This document shows, one piece after another, positions 1 to 10,019 of a stretch of 64,000 nt of DNA. The stretch spans positions 186,001 to 250,000 of the forward strand of contig NZ_JADEWO010000003.1 of NCBI RefSeq assembly GCF_015207605.1, read 5' to 3'. The DNA is from Oculatella sp. LEGE 06141 (GTDB lineage Bacteria > Cyanobacteriota > Cyanobacteriia > Elainellales > Elainellaceae). A program made the translations under genes and the position numbers. Below the pieces are notes generated by a model, which was not told where the DNA came from, ran no database searches, and saw nothing but the letters and a program-made list of their open reading frames with translations. Each line of letters starts with the position of its first letter. The stretch's first letter is position 1.

Positions 1-1
1 C

Positions 2-640
2 AAGGGTCAAGCTTTAGCCCTCCAGCTCTTGCCAGATCTCATCATGTTGGACTTGATGTTGCCAAAAGTAGATGGCTTCACGGTATGTCAGCGCTTGCGT
101 CGTGATGAACGGACGGCTGATATCCCGGTCTTGATGCTAACCGCTTTGGGTCAAACACAAGACAAGGTAGAAGGCTTTAATGCAGGGGCAGACGATTACT
201 TAACAAAACCCTTTGAAGTTGAAGAGATGCTGGCGCGAGTTCGGGCTTTACTACGACGAACCGATCGCATTCCCCAGGCAGCTAAACACAGCGAAATCTT
301 GAACTATGGTCCCCTAACGCTTGTACCAGAGCGGCTTGAGGCCATTTGGTTTGACCAAACGGTAAAGCTAACGCATTTGGAGTTTGAGTTGCTCCACTGT
401 TTGCTGCAACGTCACGGCCAAACTGTCTCGCCGAGCGAAATCCTTAAAGAAGTGTGGGGCTACGATCCAGATGATGACATTGAAACCATTAGAGTTCATG
501 TGCGGCATTTGCGAACCAAACTAGAACCCGATCCGCGTCATCCACGATACATCAAGACGGTATATGGAGCGGGTTACTGTTTAGAACTACCCGCCAGTGG
601 GCAGGCGACAGGCGATACCGAATCGTCTACTGTCGCCTAG
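2..640 (+). CDS. rpaA: RpaA-type OmpR-family response regulator (5' end outside window)
   Basis: Two-component response regulator. The reading frame is open to the left edge, so the first ~35-40 residues are missing; 212 residues are visible. The receiver part has the phosphoacceptor Asp in [12 protein letters not shown] (Asp codon at 50-52), the conserved Thr in MLTALG and the Lys in [10 protein letters not shown]. The C-terminal winged helix of the OmpR/PhoB class runs from LNYGPLTL to [14 protein letters not shown]. From memory, the wording of both domains matches cyanobacterial RpaA, the clock-output and phycobilisome-association regulator, rather than RpaB. The gene faces a Mo-nitro_C gene tail to tail, 27 bases away. 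The paralogue assignment is by recall of family sequence and needs a comparison. Confidence 0.82.
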   Translation, partial: KGQALALQLLPDLIMLDLMLPKVDGFTVCQRLRRDERTADIPVLMLTALGQTQDKVEGFNAGADDYLTKPFEVEEMLARVRALLRRTDRIPQAAKHSEILNYGPLTLVPERLEAIWFDQTVKLTHLEFELLHCLLQRHGQTVSPSEILKEVWGYDPDDDIETIRVHVRHLRTKLEPDPRHPRYIKTVYGAGYCLELPASGQATGDTESSTVA

Positions 641-667
641 CCTACATAGCAGGTCAGAAATCGGACA

Positions 668-1165
668 CTAACAATAGGGCGTGATGTCCTCGCCGCATTC
701 ATCTGCCAGGAAGCACAGGGCACGAAAACGCAAGGCCACCACCTGCTCGTAGCACGGGTTTAGCTTGCAGAGCGGTGGAATGTGGATCAGTGTGTGACCC
801 AGAACTTTGATATCGCGCTCAAAGGGACATTGGGCAGGAATTAGCTTACAAACTAAGTGGGCAAACCTGCTGTTGCGAATTTCAGTTTGATCTAGCCACT
901 GACGTACAGAGTCCAATAAGTTGAAGCGAAGTTTAGGGGTTGGGCGAATGGACTGGTCTGACTCAGATATCCACTGAGCAGCAGAATCTGCCTTACAAAT
1001 CCAAGTCCAGCAATTGAGGGCTGGATCTTGCGCCATGCAATCGGCAAAGTCCATCGTTGGCTCTTTCAGGTCAGCAACTGTTGAGTTAACGAGCATCGTA
1101 GTTTTAGAATTCCACGATAGGAACTCTACACTTGCTGAAGCACACTGGTTAGATTGGTTTACCAT
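668..1165 (-). CDS. Mo-nitro_C (Mo-dependent nitrogenase C-terminal-like) family protein
   Basis: Small Cys-rich soluble protein, 165 residues from the ATG used here; an upstream in-frame TTG at 1207 would add 14 residues and neither has a clear Shine-Dalgarno sequence. The last ~75 residues carry the hallmark of the cyanobacterial Mo-nitro_C family: FAHLVCKLIPAQCPFERD, then HIPPLCKLNP, then LCFLADECGEDITPYC at the very end. Several conserved Cys (CKLIPAQC, PLCKLNPC, CFLADEC) could bind metal, but this is inference. Despite the family name, members occur in cyanobacteria without clear nitrogenase linkage, and no nif gene is in this window. Function unknown. Confidence 0.8.
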   Translation of the reverse strand: MVNQSNQCASASVEFLSWNSKTTMLVNSTVADLKEPTMDFADCMAQDPALNCWTWICKADSAAQWISESDQSIRPTPKLRFNLLDSVRQWLDQTEIRNSRFAHLVCKLIPAQCPFERDIKVLGHTLIHIPPLCKLNPCYEQVVALRFRALCFLADECGEDITPYC

Positions 1166-1599
1166 CGTCTGGATTAACAAGGGTTGAAGGGCCGTCACTT
1201 TAGGCAACCTGGTTGAGTCCCTAATCCTGTATGGGATTCATAGAATGTTCTTCTACAGGACACCCATATCTTTCCCGAAGTTAAGACGATAGGGGTGAGT
1301 GATAATACTCAAGTTTTGCTGGTTAGTTTTGGGTGGTCACTGCTTTCCTCCGCAAATCTGTTGAAAGAGCTAACCGCGCCAGATCTCGTACATTTGAAAG
1401 TAGGGTTTAATTCCCTTGGTGCTGGATTCTCGAACTCCGATCGCTACAACCCAAGACAATCACGCTCAATCAACCGCTCAATCAACACTGATTACGGCAA
1501 CGGCTATGCCATGCAACTAAAATTGGGGAGCAGAACTTCTGCTCCCCAATCATTTAGAACGGTTTAAGGTATTGATTCAAGCCACTTCAGGCCGCGACG
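1166..1599. other. Intergenic region between Mo-nitro_C gene and rnj
   Basis: No convincing gene. A 90-codon plus-strand frame with a GTG start (1295-1567) has no ribosome binding site, no recognisable composition, and runs through the hairpin at 1522-1550. The left part should hold the promoter of the minus-strand Mo-nitro_C gene and the right part the rnj terminator. Confidence 0.6.
1517..1550 (-). terminator. Rho-independent-type terminator after rnj
   Basis: Perfect 14-bp inverted repeat (1522-1535 with 1537-1550, core TTGGGGAGCAGAA) with a single unpaired base at its centre. Read on the minus strand it lies about 50 bases past the rnj stop and is followed by the T-rich stretch TTTTAGTT. 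On the plus strand no T-run follows, so the orientation fits rnj. Confidence 0.6.
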
Positions 1600-3375
1600 T
1601 TAAGACGCAACTTTAGCCGCCGATCGCTGCCTCCGGGGTGAAGCCGTGACAGTCTGTTCTGGAGTCTGTAGCAAAAATACTAGCGACGGATTGCTTTGGA
1701 GTTCGCGTCGTACCAATCGTCTCAGTTCTGCTTCAACACTGGCCTGAAGTTTTGTCCAATCGACTTCAAGGTCATCGCCATTGAAGGAGTGAGTAAAGTC
1801 TTTCCAGCGATCGCTCAGAAAATCACTCAGCGTTAAAGCAACGACCTTTTGCATCCGAGCTTTTTCAACCGAAGTGACCACCCCATGCAAATGCACTTCG
1901 GGTTTGGCTAACAGTTCTCCGGTTTGACCGATCGCCGCTGCAACCGTAACAATGCCGTCTTCTGCCAACTGCTGACGTTCCTTCAGCACTCGCTCATGTA
2001 CTACCCCAGAAGACGAGTCTACCAATTCAATCCCAGACGAGACTTTATCCGCAATTCGGATGCTGTCTTTCGTCAGCTCAACAACATCTCCATTGTTGAT
2101 AATCACCATATTTTCGGCGGGAATGCCCATTTTTTGAGCCGTGTCCGAATGCTTCACCAGCATTCGATGCTCTCCATGCACCGGAAGGAAGAACTTAGGA
2201 CGGGTAAGGGCGATCATCAGTTTTTGATCTTCTTGAGAGCCATGACCCGAAACGTGAATGCCTTCGCTGCGACCGTAAACGACCTTTGCTCCTTGCATCA
2301 TCAGTTTGTCGATGGTGTTGACGACCGCAATCGTGTTGCCCGGAATCGGATTGGCTGAGAAGACTACCGTATCCCCTTCCCGGATCTTGACTTGCCGATG
2401 TTCTTTGTTGGCAATACGGGTGAGAGCCGCCATCGGTTCTCCCTGGGAACCCGTGGTTAACACCAGTACTTTCTCGTCTGGCAGTTTGTTGACCATGTTG
2501 AGCGGCACAAACAGGTCGTCTTCACATTTGATGTAACCCAGGTTACGGGCATGAGCGATGACGTTGAGCATCGATCGCCCAACAATAGAGACAGAACGAC
2601 CGTGCTTCTTCGCCAACTCTAAAATCATGTTGACTCGGTGGACTGAAGACGCGAAGGTTGTGACCAACAGCCGTCCTTGTGCCTGGGTGAAAACGCGATC
2701 GAGATTGGGAAAGACCGATCGCTCTGATGGAGTTTGTCCAGGTATTTCAGAGTTCGTTGAGTCGCTAATTAAGCACAACACGCCTTTTTCGCCATGTTCT
2801 GCCAGCTTTTGAAAATCAAAATACTCACCATCCACCGGAGTATGGTCTACCTTAAAGTCACCGGTGTGAATCACCACACCTACGGGCGTGTGAATGGCAA
2901 CGCTGAAACTATCTGCAATCGAGTGGGTGTTGCGAATATATTCCACTAAAAACGATTTGCCGACCCGAACAATCTCGCGAGGCTTGACTGAACGCAATTC
3001 TGTGCGATCGGCCACGCCAGCCTCTTCGAGCTTGCCTTCTAGCAACGCCATGGCTAGCCGAGGCCCATAGATTACAGGAATATCAAACTGCTTGAGATGA
3101 AACGGAATACCGCCAATGTGGTCTTCGTGCCCGTGGGTAACAATCATCCCCTTAATTTTGTGACGATTGTCACGCAAATAAGTGGTGTCGGGTAGGACAA
3201 TATTAACCCCGTGCATTCCGTCCGTAGGAAAGGCAAGACCCGCATCTAGTAAAAGAATTTCATCATTCACTTCAAATACGCAGGTGTTCTTACCGATTTC
3301 GTGTAAGCCTCCCAACGGAATGATTTTAAGTGCTGGTGAAGAACCGTTTTGACTTCCGTTTTGATTCATGTTCAT
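1600..3375 (-). CDS. rnj: Ribonuclease J
   Basis: RNase J family metallo-beta-lactamase/beta-CASP nuclease, 591 residues, with endo- and 5'-exoribonuclease roles in mRNA decay and RNA maturation. The zinc-binding motif HGHEDH is at residues 81-86; HTGDFKVD follows near residue 170; the beta-CASP part includes TTGSQGEPMAAL and the late motif HVSGHGSQED, with LPVHGEHRML after it. The C-terminal ~130 residues form the usual C-terminal domain and end in a basic, Ala/Ser-rich tail. The start at 3375 is followed by a second ATG at 3369 with AAGGA at suitable distance upstream, so the protein may start two residues later. It is the last gene of the asd-dapA-rnj cluster, a grouping common in cyanobacteria. 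Confidence 0.95.
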   Translation of the reverse strand: MNMNQNGSQNGSSPALKIIPLGGLHEIGKNTCVFEVNDEILLLDAGLAFPTDGMHGVNIVLPDTTYLRDNRHKIKGMIVTHGHEDHIGGIPFHLKQFDIPVIYGPRLAMALLEGKLEEAGVADRTELRSVKPREIVRVGKSFLVEYIRNTHSIADSFSVAIHTPVGVVIHTGDFKVDHTPVDGEYFDFQKLAEHGEKGVLCLISDSTNSEIPGQTPSERSVFPNLDRVFTQAQGRLLVTTFASSVHRVNMILELAKKHGRSVSIVGRSMLNVIAHARNLGYIKCEDDLFVPLNMVNKLPDEKVLVLTTGSQGEPMAALTRIANKEHRQVKIREGDTVVFSANPIPGNTIAVVNTIDKLMMQGAKVVYGRSEGIHVSGHGSQEDQKLMIALTRPKFFLPVHGEHRMLVKHSDTAQKMGIPAENMVIINNGDVVELTKDSIRIADKVSSGIELVDSSSGVVHERVLKERQQLAEDGIVTVAAAIGQTGELLAKPEVHLHGVVTSVEKARMQKVVALTLSDFLSDRWKDFTHSFNGDDLEVDWTKLQASVEAELRRLVRRELQSNPSLVFLLQTPEQTVTASPRRQRSAAKVAS

Positions 3376-3553
3376 CCTTAAACAACTAGGGTTTCAAAAA
3401 CTAAAGAATGGTTGGCATAAGCGTATGCCGTTGATTAGACCTTGCGCTTAGTAAGCCAGAGCTGGATCGTCACACTATCGGTATAGACAAGAGCGACACA
3501 CAGGCAAGGAGAGTGATCAAACTATTCAGTTGTGCAAAAAACTGGATTAGCAG

Positions 3554-4450
3554 TCAGTTGTCTTTCAGCAAGGCGAGGTCTGCCATGACTGCTCTTAATG
3601 CTTGCTCTAGATTATCTGAAGAGTCATCCGCTAAGGGTAAGCGGGTCGAGCCGACCTGCCAGCCTTGTAACCTGAGAGCGGCTTTAACCGGAATGGGGTT
3701 AGTACTCAGAAATAACGCCTTAAATAAAGGAAACAATTTGAGGTGGATTTGGGTGGCAAGCTGAGTTTGCCCTTTCTCAAAGGCTTGAGTCATCTCTTGC
3801 AGTTGCAACCCAACCAGATGGCTGGCAACACTGATAACTCCTTGTGCCCCAACTGCCAACATTGGCAGCGTCAACGAATCATCGCCTGAGTAAATGGCAA
3901 ACTCAGGGGGGGTTAATCGCCTAACCTGGCTAACCTGGTCGAGATTGCCGCTTGCTTCTTTGATAGCAACAATATTAGGAATCTCTGCCAGACGAGCAAC
4001 GGTTTCGGGTAACAGGTTTTGCCCTGTTCGCCCAGGGATATTGTACAAAACGAGCGATAAGTCGGGACTGGCTTCGGCGATCGCTCGAAAGTGTTGATAC
4101 AAACCGGCCTGGGGCGGCTTGTTGTAATACGGAACAACCTGTAACGTTCCGTCTAACCCTATCTTATCGGCTTTTTGGGTCGCTGCGATCGCTTCTGCTG
4201 TCGAATTAGAGCCTGTTCCTGCCATCACCTTAGCTTTCCCATCTACGGCTCGTTTGACCACCTGGAAAAGCTGATATTCTTCATCCCAACTGAGAGTAGG
4301 AGACTCTCCAGTTGTACCACAGATAACCAAGGTATCTGTGCCGTGGCTAACCAAGTAAGCTGCTAACTCTTCAGCCACTCCATAACTGACATCACCATCC
4401 GGTTGAAATGGCGTGATCATGGCAGTCAGAACACGTCCAAAACTAGTCAC
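3554..4450 (-). CDS. dapA: 4-hydroxy-tetrahydrodipicolinate synthase
   Basis: DapA condenses pyruvate with aspartate semialdehyde, the first committed step to diaminopimelate and lysine. A 298-residue TIM-barrel protein of normal family length. Visible motifs: the CGTTGES pyruvate-binding loop (45-51), Tyr136 in LYNIPGRTG, and the Schiff-base Lys164 in VAIKEASGN. The start is a GTG, preceded on the minus strand by GAGGAG about 11 bases upstream. It lies between asd, which makes its substrate, and rnj, all on the minus strand with short gaps (75 and 178 bases), so co-transcription is likely. Confidence 0.96.
   Translation of the reverse strand: MTSFGRVLTAMITPFQPDGDVSYGVAEELAAYLVSHGTDTLVICGTTGESPTLSWDEEYQLFQVVKRAVDGKAKVMAGTGSNSTAEAIAATQKADKIGLDGTLQVVPYYNKPPQAGLYQHFRAIAEASPDLSLVLYNIPGRTGQNLLPETVARLAEIPNIVAIKEASGNLDQVSQVRRLTPPEFAIYSGDDSLTLPMLAVGAQGVISVASHLVGLQLQEMTQAFEKGQTQLATQIHLKLFPLFKALFLSTNPIPVKAALRLQGWQVGSTRLPLADDSSDNLEQALRAVMADLALLKDN
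4185..4192. repeat. HIP1 octamer (GCGATCGC), one of many in the window
   Basis: The palindrome GCGATCGC is scattered through coding DNA of this window, for example here, at 5393-5400 and at 15277-15284; many shorter GCGATCG variants also occur. High frequency of this octamer is a mark of many cyanobacterial genomes. It does not mark a gene boundary. Confidence 0.85.
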
Positions 4451-4525
4451 ACTACGCTAACTCCTCACGGAAACTAGATAGACAAGGATAGCCTATTGCT
4501 TCAACTATCCTGACACTGGTTAAAA

Positions 4526-5578
4526 TTACCGAACTCCAATCGTTTCAATTTTCTCAACTGGACGAATCAAGCCGCGCTGTGCTAACAGCTCTGCAATTTG
4601 TACGGCATTGAGAGCGGCACCCTTGCGAATTTGGTCACCGCTAAGCCACAGCTCCAAACCGTTGGGATGAGAAATATCTTGGCGGATGCGACCAACTAAA
4701 ACCTCATCTTGACCACTGGCTTCTACAGGCATAGGGAAGTGGTTGGCCTGCCAATCTTCCACAAGCTTCACGCCGGGAGCCCGACTGAGGATGTCGCGCG
4801 CCTGTGCAACATCAAACGGAGTTGAAAACTCTATATTAATCGATTCTGAATGGGCACGCAGTACGGGAACCCGTATGCAGGTTGCTGTCACGCGAAGATC
4901 GGGTGCGCCAAATATCTTCCGCGTTTCGTTGACCATTTTCATTTCTTCCTCACAGTAACCCATGTCGTTTAGGGGCGAATTGTGGGGAAACAGATTAAAG
5001 GCTAACGGATGGGGAAAGACTTTAGCCACCGGAGGCTGACCCTGTAAAATGGCCTGAGACTGAGTTTTTACTTCCTCCATTGCTCTGGCTCCAGCACCGC
5101 TAGCCGACTGATAGGTAGCGGCAACAATGCGTTGGATGGATTGAACCTGGTGCAGCGGATAAACTGCAACGGCCATCAAAATTGTGGTGCAGTTTGGGTT
5201 CGCAATAATTCCCTGATGGGACACAACCGCTTCTGGGTTCACTTCCGGTACCACTAAAGGTACCTGAGAGTCCATCCGAAAGGCGCTGGAGTTATCAATC
5301 ATGACGGCACCTGCTGCGATCGCCGTTGCAGCCCAGGCTTTGGAAATGGAACCGCCCGCTGAGGCCAATACCAGATCGATGTTGTCAAACGAGCGATCGC
5401 TCACCGCTTCCACCCGCAGATCATCTCCCTGAAACGAAAGCGTTTCCCCGGCAGACCGAGGCGATGCTAACAGCTTTAAACTAGCGACGGGAAACTGGCG
5501 CTCCGCCAGGAGAGTCAACAGTTCATTGCCAACGGCACCTGTCGCGCCTAAGATAGCGACTCTATATGATTGAGGCAA
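4526..5578 (-). CDS. asd: Aspartate-semialdehyde dehydrogenase
   Basis: Asd reduces aspartyl-4-phosphate to aspartate semialdehyde with NADPH, feeding lysine/DAP, threonine and methionine synthesis. The NADP-binding GATGAVG motif is at residues 11-17 and the catalytic Cys lies in IANPNCTT (about residue 130); the His of the active site is in RVPVLRAHSESI. The chosen start is a TTG that follows a strong GGAGGA (5588-5593) at 9 bases and gives the family-typical N terminus beginning PQSYRVAILGATG, 350 residues. The longer frame from 5623 also begins with TTG and would read through this ribosome binding site. There is no in-frame ATG before the nucleotide-binding motif. First gene of asd-dapA-rnj. 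Confidence 0.94.
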   Translation of the reverse strand: MPQSYRVAILGATGAVGNELLTLLAERQFPVASLKLLASPRSAGETLSFQGDDLRVEAVSDRSFDNIDLVLASAGGSISKAWAATAIAAGAVMIDNSSAFRMDSQVPLVVPEVNPEAVVSHQGIIANPNCTTILMAVAVYPLHQVQSIQRIVAATYQSASGAGARAMEEVKTQSQAILQGQPPVAKVFPHPLAFNLFPHNSPLNDMGYCEEEMKMVNETRKIFGAPDLRVTATCIRVPVLRAHSESINIEFSTPFDVAQARDILSRAPGVKLVEDWQANHFPMPVEASGQDEVLVGRIRQDISHPNGLELWLSGDQIRKGAALNAVQIAELLAQRGLIRPVEKIETIGVR

Positions 5579-6246
5579 CTCTAATTTTCCTCCAGACAAG
5601 TAAGTTAATGTATCAGTCTTCAAAAACGGTTATCTGACCATCTCAGAAACAAGCTTTCAGGAAGAATTAACTGACATCCTTGAACTTCAAAGCTCGTAAA
5701 CTTCAGATCTGCAACCAACAAAACCATTGGTTGAATGACATTGAATGAATAGTTGGATAAAGCTGTCTGAATCCTCTAATTACTCCTCCAATCGAAAAGG
5801 TGCGGTTTGTCACCTCGCATTGACCCAAGACTAGCAGTAACGAAATAATGTTAAATATTCATAAAACTTTATTTTGTGGTTAGTGACTCCCCAGTCATTG
5901 ACCCTGAGGCTAACCAGACAAGGGCGATATATTTTTAAGCACCCTAACGGCTTGCGGCTACCTAACCTTTTTAGCTACATACGATGATAACGGACTCTGC
6001 ACTCATTCTGTGTCTATCTTGACAATATGCTCTACCAATCTGAACTGGAATCCTTTTGGCCTGGAGAACCTGAAATAATTACACCAGTTGCCCCAATCAT
6101 TACGCTGGGATGAAGAGGATTAGATTTCAACGAATCTTCTCATCGCCTGAGTCAGAATCAGTTACTATAGCTAATTGCGGCAAAGCTGAGTTATCTCAGT
6201 AGCCGGATAGCTACGCTTTGAAAAACTAATCGTTACGAGACGCGCA
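5579..6246. other. Divergent regulatory region between asd and tig
   Basis: A gene-free stretch of about 0.67 kb that must hold the promoters of the asd operon (minus) and of tig-clpP-clpX (plus). A 28-codon plus-strand frame, 6027-6113 (MLYQSELESFWPGEP...), is the only small open frame with protein-like composition; it has no ribosome binding site and may be chance. No known riboswitch or RNA was recognised. Confidence 0.5.
5588..5593 (-). promoter_or_regulatory. Ribosome binding site deciding the TTG start of asd
   Basis: GGAGGA on the minus strand, nine bases before the TTG at 5578. It sets the start of asd inside a longer open frame. Confidence 0.65.
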
Positions 6247-7710
6247 ATGAAAGTTACCCAGGAAAAACTACCTGCTAGTCAGATTGGTCTGGAAATTGAG
6301 ATCACTCCCGAGATGTCCAAGAAGGCATATGAGAAGACTCTACAAGAGTTCACTCGTTCTGCCAATATTCCTGGGTTCCGCAAGGGTAAAGTTCCTCGTC
6401 AAGTCTTGATTCAGCGTTTTGGTTCAACTCGCCTCAAAGCAGCGGTTTTAGAGGATTTGATTGACAGCAGCTTGAAGCAGGCGATCGAGCAAGAAAAAAT
6501 TGATGCGCTCGGCAACTTTCAGTTGCGATCGTCCTTTGAAGATTTGATTGACCAGTTTGAGCCAGGACATCCGTTAACCTTCTCTGCGGCGGTTGATGTA
6601 CCACCTGTTGTCAAACTAGCTCAATACAAAGGCTTACAGGTTCAAGCAGAAGAGGTGAAATACGACTCAGAACGGGTGGAGCAGGTTTTAGAAAACTATC
6701 GTAAGCAAACTGCAACACTGGTGCCCATCGAGAATCGGCCTGCCCAACTGGGCGATGTGGCTGTGGTTGATTTTGTCGGTCGGCTGATCAATGAAGAAGC
6801 CACAGAGGGCGAGGAAGACGGCGAACAAGGGGAAGAAATTCCCGGCGGCAGCGCTGAAGATTTTGAAATCGAGCTGGCTGAGGACAAGTTTGTTCCTGGC
6901 TTTGTTACTGGGATTGTCGGCATCAATTCAGGAGAAACGAAGGATATTTCAGTTCAATTTCCCGACGATTATGTGCAAAAAGACCTGGCTGGCAAAGCGG
7001 CTACCTTTACCGTGACGGTCAAAGAGCTGAAGGAAAGAGAATTGCCTGAATTGGACGATGACTTTGCTCAAGAGGTTAGCGATTTTGAAACGTTAGCCGA
7101 ACTGCAAGAATCGTTGGAAAAGCGCTTCCGGGAAGAAGCAGACGAAAAATTAAAAGCCAACAAAGAGCAGGCCCTTCTCAAGGAATTGGTGAAGCACCTG
7201 GAAGTGGATATTCCAGAAACGTTGATTAAACGAGAAGTCGATTTTTCCATTACCCAAACCGCTATGCGTCTGGGTGAGCAGGGCATGGATATCCGCAAAA
7301 CCTTTACGCAAGATATCGTCTCAATTCTGCGCGATCAGGCTCGTCCAGAAGCGATCGCCCGGATTCAGCGCACCCTGGCGTTAGGAGAAGTGGCCAAGCT
7401 AGAGTCGATTAAAGTCGAGGCTGACGAAGTTGAGGCCAAAGTTCAAACCATTCTGGCAGACTATAGCGGTCAGGATGTTGACGAAGAAAAATTGCACCAG
7501 GTCATTGAAGAAGAGCTGCTAAAAGACAAGATCATTGCATGGCTGGAGGAAAACGGTACCGTAGAGCTAGTGCCAGAGGGCACGCTTACGCCCGACCCCG
7601 AAGTGGCGATCGACGCAGATGAGGAAACCGAAGACGAAAATATCGAATTAGATCCGACGGATGCCACTGTAGATGTTTCTGCCTCTACTGTTAGCGAAGC
7701 GACTGAATGA
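6247..7710 (+). CDS. tig: Trigger factor (ribosome-bound chaperone, peptidyl-prolyl isomerase)
   Basis: Trigger factor binds ribosomal protein L23 at the exit tunnel and shields nascent chains. 487 residues. The N-terminal ribosome-binding signature GFRKGKVP is at residues 43-50; an FKBP-like PPIase domain spans roughly 160-260, with an acidic insertion (EEATEGEEDGEQGEE) in it; the helical C-terminal chaperone domain runs to about 430. The last ~45 residues are a strongly acidic tail (PDPEVAIDADEETEDEN), longer than in E. coli Tig. First gene of tig-clpP-clpX; no clear Shine-Dalgarno sequence before the ATG. The clpP gene starts 215 bases later, so a second promoter there is possible. Confidence 0.95.
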   Translation: MKVTQEKLPASQIGLEIEITPEMSKKAYEKTLQEFTRSANIPGFRKGKVPRQVLIQRFGSTRLKAAVLEDLIDSSLKQAIEQEKIDALGNFQLRSSFEDLIDQFEPGHPLTFSAAVDVPPVVKLAQYKGLQVQAEEVKYDSERVEQVLENYRKQTATLVPIENRPAQLGDVAVVDFVGRLINEEATEGEEDGEQGEEIPGGSAEDFEIELAEDKFVPGFVTGIVGINSGETKDISVQFPDDYVQKDLAGKAATFTVTVKELKERELPELDDDFAQEVSDFETLAELQESLEKRFREEADEKLKANKEQALLKELVKHLEVDIPETLIKREVDFSITQTAMRLGEQGMDIRKTFTQDIVSILRDQARPEAIARIQRTLALGEVAKLESIKVEADEVEAKVQTILADYSGQDVDEEKLHQVIEEELLKDKIIAWLEENGTVELVPEGTLTPDPEVAIDADEETEDENIELDPTDATVDVSASTVSEATE

Positions 7711-7925
7711 AGTATTGATAGGCTCGGAAAAGGATTAAGTTATTTATCGTTCTGAGGCAATACTGAGTTGCCATGCCGGAAAACTTTTGTAGCATTTTCT
7801 AGAGTCCCACCAGTCCTAAAGTAATTAGGGCATAATGTCGGATAGAACTGCTCAGCAAACATGTTTTATTTTTGGGAAACACGGTTTGTTGTAGTTTCTA
7901 GAGTTCTCTCATCTTTCCCTGGTTT

Positions 7926-8630
7926 ATGCTTGTATCTCAGTTCGATCACTTAATTTCTGGTGTCAGACCCTCAGGGTATTACTCTGGGAGTTCCGATCTG
8001 GTGGCTGCCGACGGGGTCATCCCTATGGTTGTTGAACAATCCGGTCGGGGTGAGCGAGCCTTTGATATTTATTCTCGACTGCTGCGTGAGCGGATTGTGT
8101 TCCTGGGAACTCCAGTTGATGATGATATCTCCAATTCAATCGTGGCTCAATTACTCTTTCTGGATGCCGAAGACCCAGAGAAGGACATTCAGCTCTATAT
8201 CAACTCGCCAGGTGGCTCGGTGACGGCAGGCATGGCAATTTACGACACCATGCAGCAAGTCCGTCCTGACGTCGCTACGATTTGTTTCGGCTTAGCGGCT
8301 AGCATGGGCGCATTTTTGCTGGCCGGTGGTGCAAAAGGCAAGCGTCTCTCCCTTCCTAGCTCTCGGATCATGATTCACCAGCCGCTGGGTGGTGCTCAAG
8401 GGCAAGCTGCCGATATTGAGATTCAGGCTAAGGAAATTTTGTACCACAAGCGCCAATTGAACGAGTTGTTGGCTTATCATACAGGTCAGCCGCTTGAGAG
8501 AATTGAGGCAGATACCGAGCGCGACTTCTTCATGTCGGCAGAGGATGCAAAGAACTACGGTTTAGTTGATCAGGTTATCTCCCGGCAAGATATGCCCATG
8601 CCCGGAGAGTCTGTTACCGCAGTGAAATAA
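7926..8630 (+). CDS. clpP: ATP-dependent Clp protease proteolytic subunit
   Basis: Serine peptidase subunit of ClpXP, family S14, 234 residues. The catalytic triad is visible: Ser126 in GLAASMGAF, His151 in [14 protein letters not shown], and Asp200 in TERDFFMS. The first ~43 residues before [12 protein letters not shown] form a longer N-terminal leader than E. coli ClpP; such leaders are usual in the clpX-linked ClpP of cyanobacteria and may be processed. clpX follows after nine bases, so the two subunits of ClpXP are translated from one mRNA. Cyanobacteria have several clpP genes; this is the clpX-linked one. Confidence 0.96.
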   Translation: MLVSQFDHLISGVRPSGYYSGSSDLVAADGVIPMVVEQSGRGERAFDIYSRLLRERIVFLGTPVDDDISNSIVAQLLFLDAEDPEKDIQLYINSPGGSVTAGMAIYDTMQQVRPDVATICFGLAASMGAFLLAGGAKGKRLSLPSSRIMIHQPLGGAQGQAADIEIQAKEILYHKRQLNELLAYHTGQPLERIEADTERDFFMSAEDAKNYGLVDQVISRQDMPMPGESVTAVK

Positions 8631-8639
8631 GAGGCAACT

Positions 8640-9974
8640 ATGTCTAAATACGACTCCCATCTCAAGTGTTCATTCTGTGGTAAATCGCAGGAACAGGTTC
8701 GCAAGTTGATTGCTGGCCCTGGAGTCTACATCTGTGATGAGTGCGTTGACCTCTGCAATGAAATCTTGGATGAGGAGTTGTTTGATTCCAGTGCGGCAGT
8801 TCCTCAGCCTTCTCCCAGACGGGAACAACAGCCCGAAAAACGGCAAGTTCGAGCGTCTAATTTCTCTTTAGGGCAGATACCAAAGCCCAGGGAGATTAAG
8901 AAGCATCTGGACGAGCATGTGATTGGTCAAGATGAAGCGAAGAAAGTCCTTTCGGTCGCTGTCTACAATCATTACAAGCGGTTGAGCTACGTTCAGAATA
9001 AGGGCAACAAGCTAGACGATGCTGTTGAATTACAGAAATCGAATATTTTGCTCATTGGCCCGACTGGTTGTGGTAAAACGCTGCTGGCGCAGACCCTGGC
9101 TGAAATGCTGGATGTGCCGTTTGCCGTTGCCGATGCCACAACGCTGACCGAAGCCGGATATGTAGGTGAAGACGTTGAAAACATTTTGTTGCGGCTGTTA
9201 CAGGTTGCCGATTTAGATGTAGAAGAGGCTCAACGTGGCATCATCTACATTGATGAGATCGACAAAGTGGCTCGCAAGAGCGAGAACCCGTCTATCACCC
9301 GCGATGTGTCTGGCGAAGGTGTGCAGCAAGCGTTGCTGAAGATGCTGGAGGGAACGATCGCCAATGTTCCGCCGCAAGGGGGGCGCAAGCATCCCTATCA
9401 AGACTGTATCCAAATTGACACCAGCAACATTTTATTCATTTGCGGCGGTGCCTTTGTTGGATTGGACAAAGCGGTTGAACAGCGAACGGGCAAGAAAACG
9501 ATGGGCTTTATCCAACCGGGTGATAGCCAGTCGAAGGAGAAGCGAGCCGCCGATATCCTGAAGCATTTAGAGCCAGATGATCTGGTTAAATTTGGCATGA
9601 TTCCAGAGTTTATTGGGCGCGTGCCAGTAATTGCTGTGGTGGAGCCGTTAGACGAAGATGCACTGACGGAAATTTTGACGGAGCCTCGCAATGCTCTGGT
9701 GAAGCAATACCAAAAGCTGATGAAGATGGACAATGTCCAATTAGAGTTCAAGGCAGATGCCGTGCGGGCGATCGCCAAAGAAGCTTATCGGCGAAAGACA
9801 GGAGCTAGAGCGCTTCGCAGCATTGTTGAAGAACTGATGCTAGATGTGATGTATGAGCTGCCGTCCCGCAAAGACGTTACGCGCTGTTTCATCACCCGCG
9901 AAATGGTTGAAAAACGGTCTACCGCCGAGTTGTTGCTGCATCCGTCTTCGATACCGAAGCCTGAATCTGCTTGA
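8640..9974 (+). CDS. clpX: ATP-dependent Clp protease ATP-binding subunit ClpX
   Basis: AAA+ unfoldase that feeds substrates to ClpP. 444 residues. The N-terminal zinc-binding domain has Cys10, Cys13, Cys32 and Cys35 (CSFCGK and CDECVDLC); Walker A GPTGCGKT lies at 140-147; Walker B is in [10 protein letters not shown] near residue 205; the sensor-2/C-terminal region includes [14 protein letters not shown]. The linker at residues 45-75 is Pro/Gln-rich. Follows clpP by nine bases and closes the tig-clpP-clpX cluster, with a terminator-like hairpin downstream. Confidence 0.97.
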   Translation: MSKYDSHLKCSFCGKSQEQVRKLIAGPGVYICDECVDLCNEILDEELFDSSAAVPQPSPRREQQPEKRQVRASNFSLGQIPKPREIKKHLDEHVIGQDEAKKVLSVAVYNHYKRLSYVQNKGNKLDDAVELQKSNILLIGPTGCGKTLLAQTLAEMLDVPFAVADATTLTEAGYVGEDVENILLRLLQVADLDVEEAQRGIIYIDEIDKVARKSENPSITRDVSGEGVQQALLKMLEGTIANVPPQGGRKHPYQDCIQIDTSNILFICGGAFVGLDKAVEQRTGKKTMGFIQPGDSQSKEKRAADILKHLEPDDLVKFGMIPEFIGRVPVIAVVEPLDEDALTEILTEPRNALVKQYQKLMKMDNVQLEFKADAVRAIAKEAYRRKTGARALRSIVEELMLDVMYELPSRKDVTRCFITREMVEKRSTAELLLHPSSIPKPESA

Positions 9975-10019
9975 AAGCAGCCTTGAGTGCTGCACCACAC
10001 GAGCTTAAAATTTAAACAT

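Noticed and set aside
1295-1567. 90-codon plus-strand open frame with GTG start
   Set aside because: No ribosome binding site, no recognisable protein pattern, and its 3' end runs through the rnj terminator hairpin.
4456-4464. ACTCCTCAC word resembling the core of the Yfr1 small RNA
   Set aside because: Only nine bases match, the following bases differ, and it is simply the complement of the dapA ribosome binding region.
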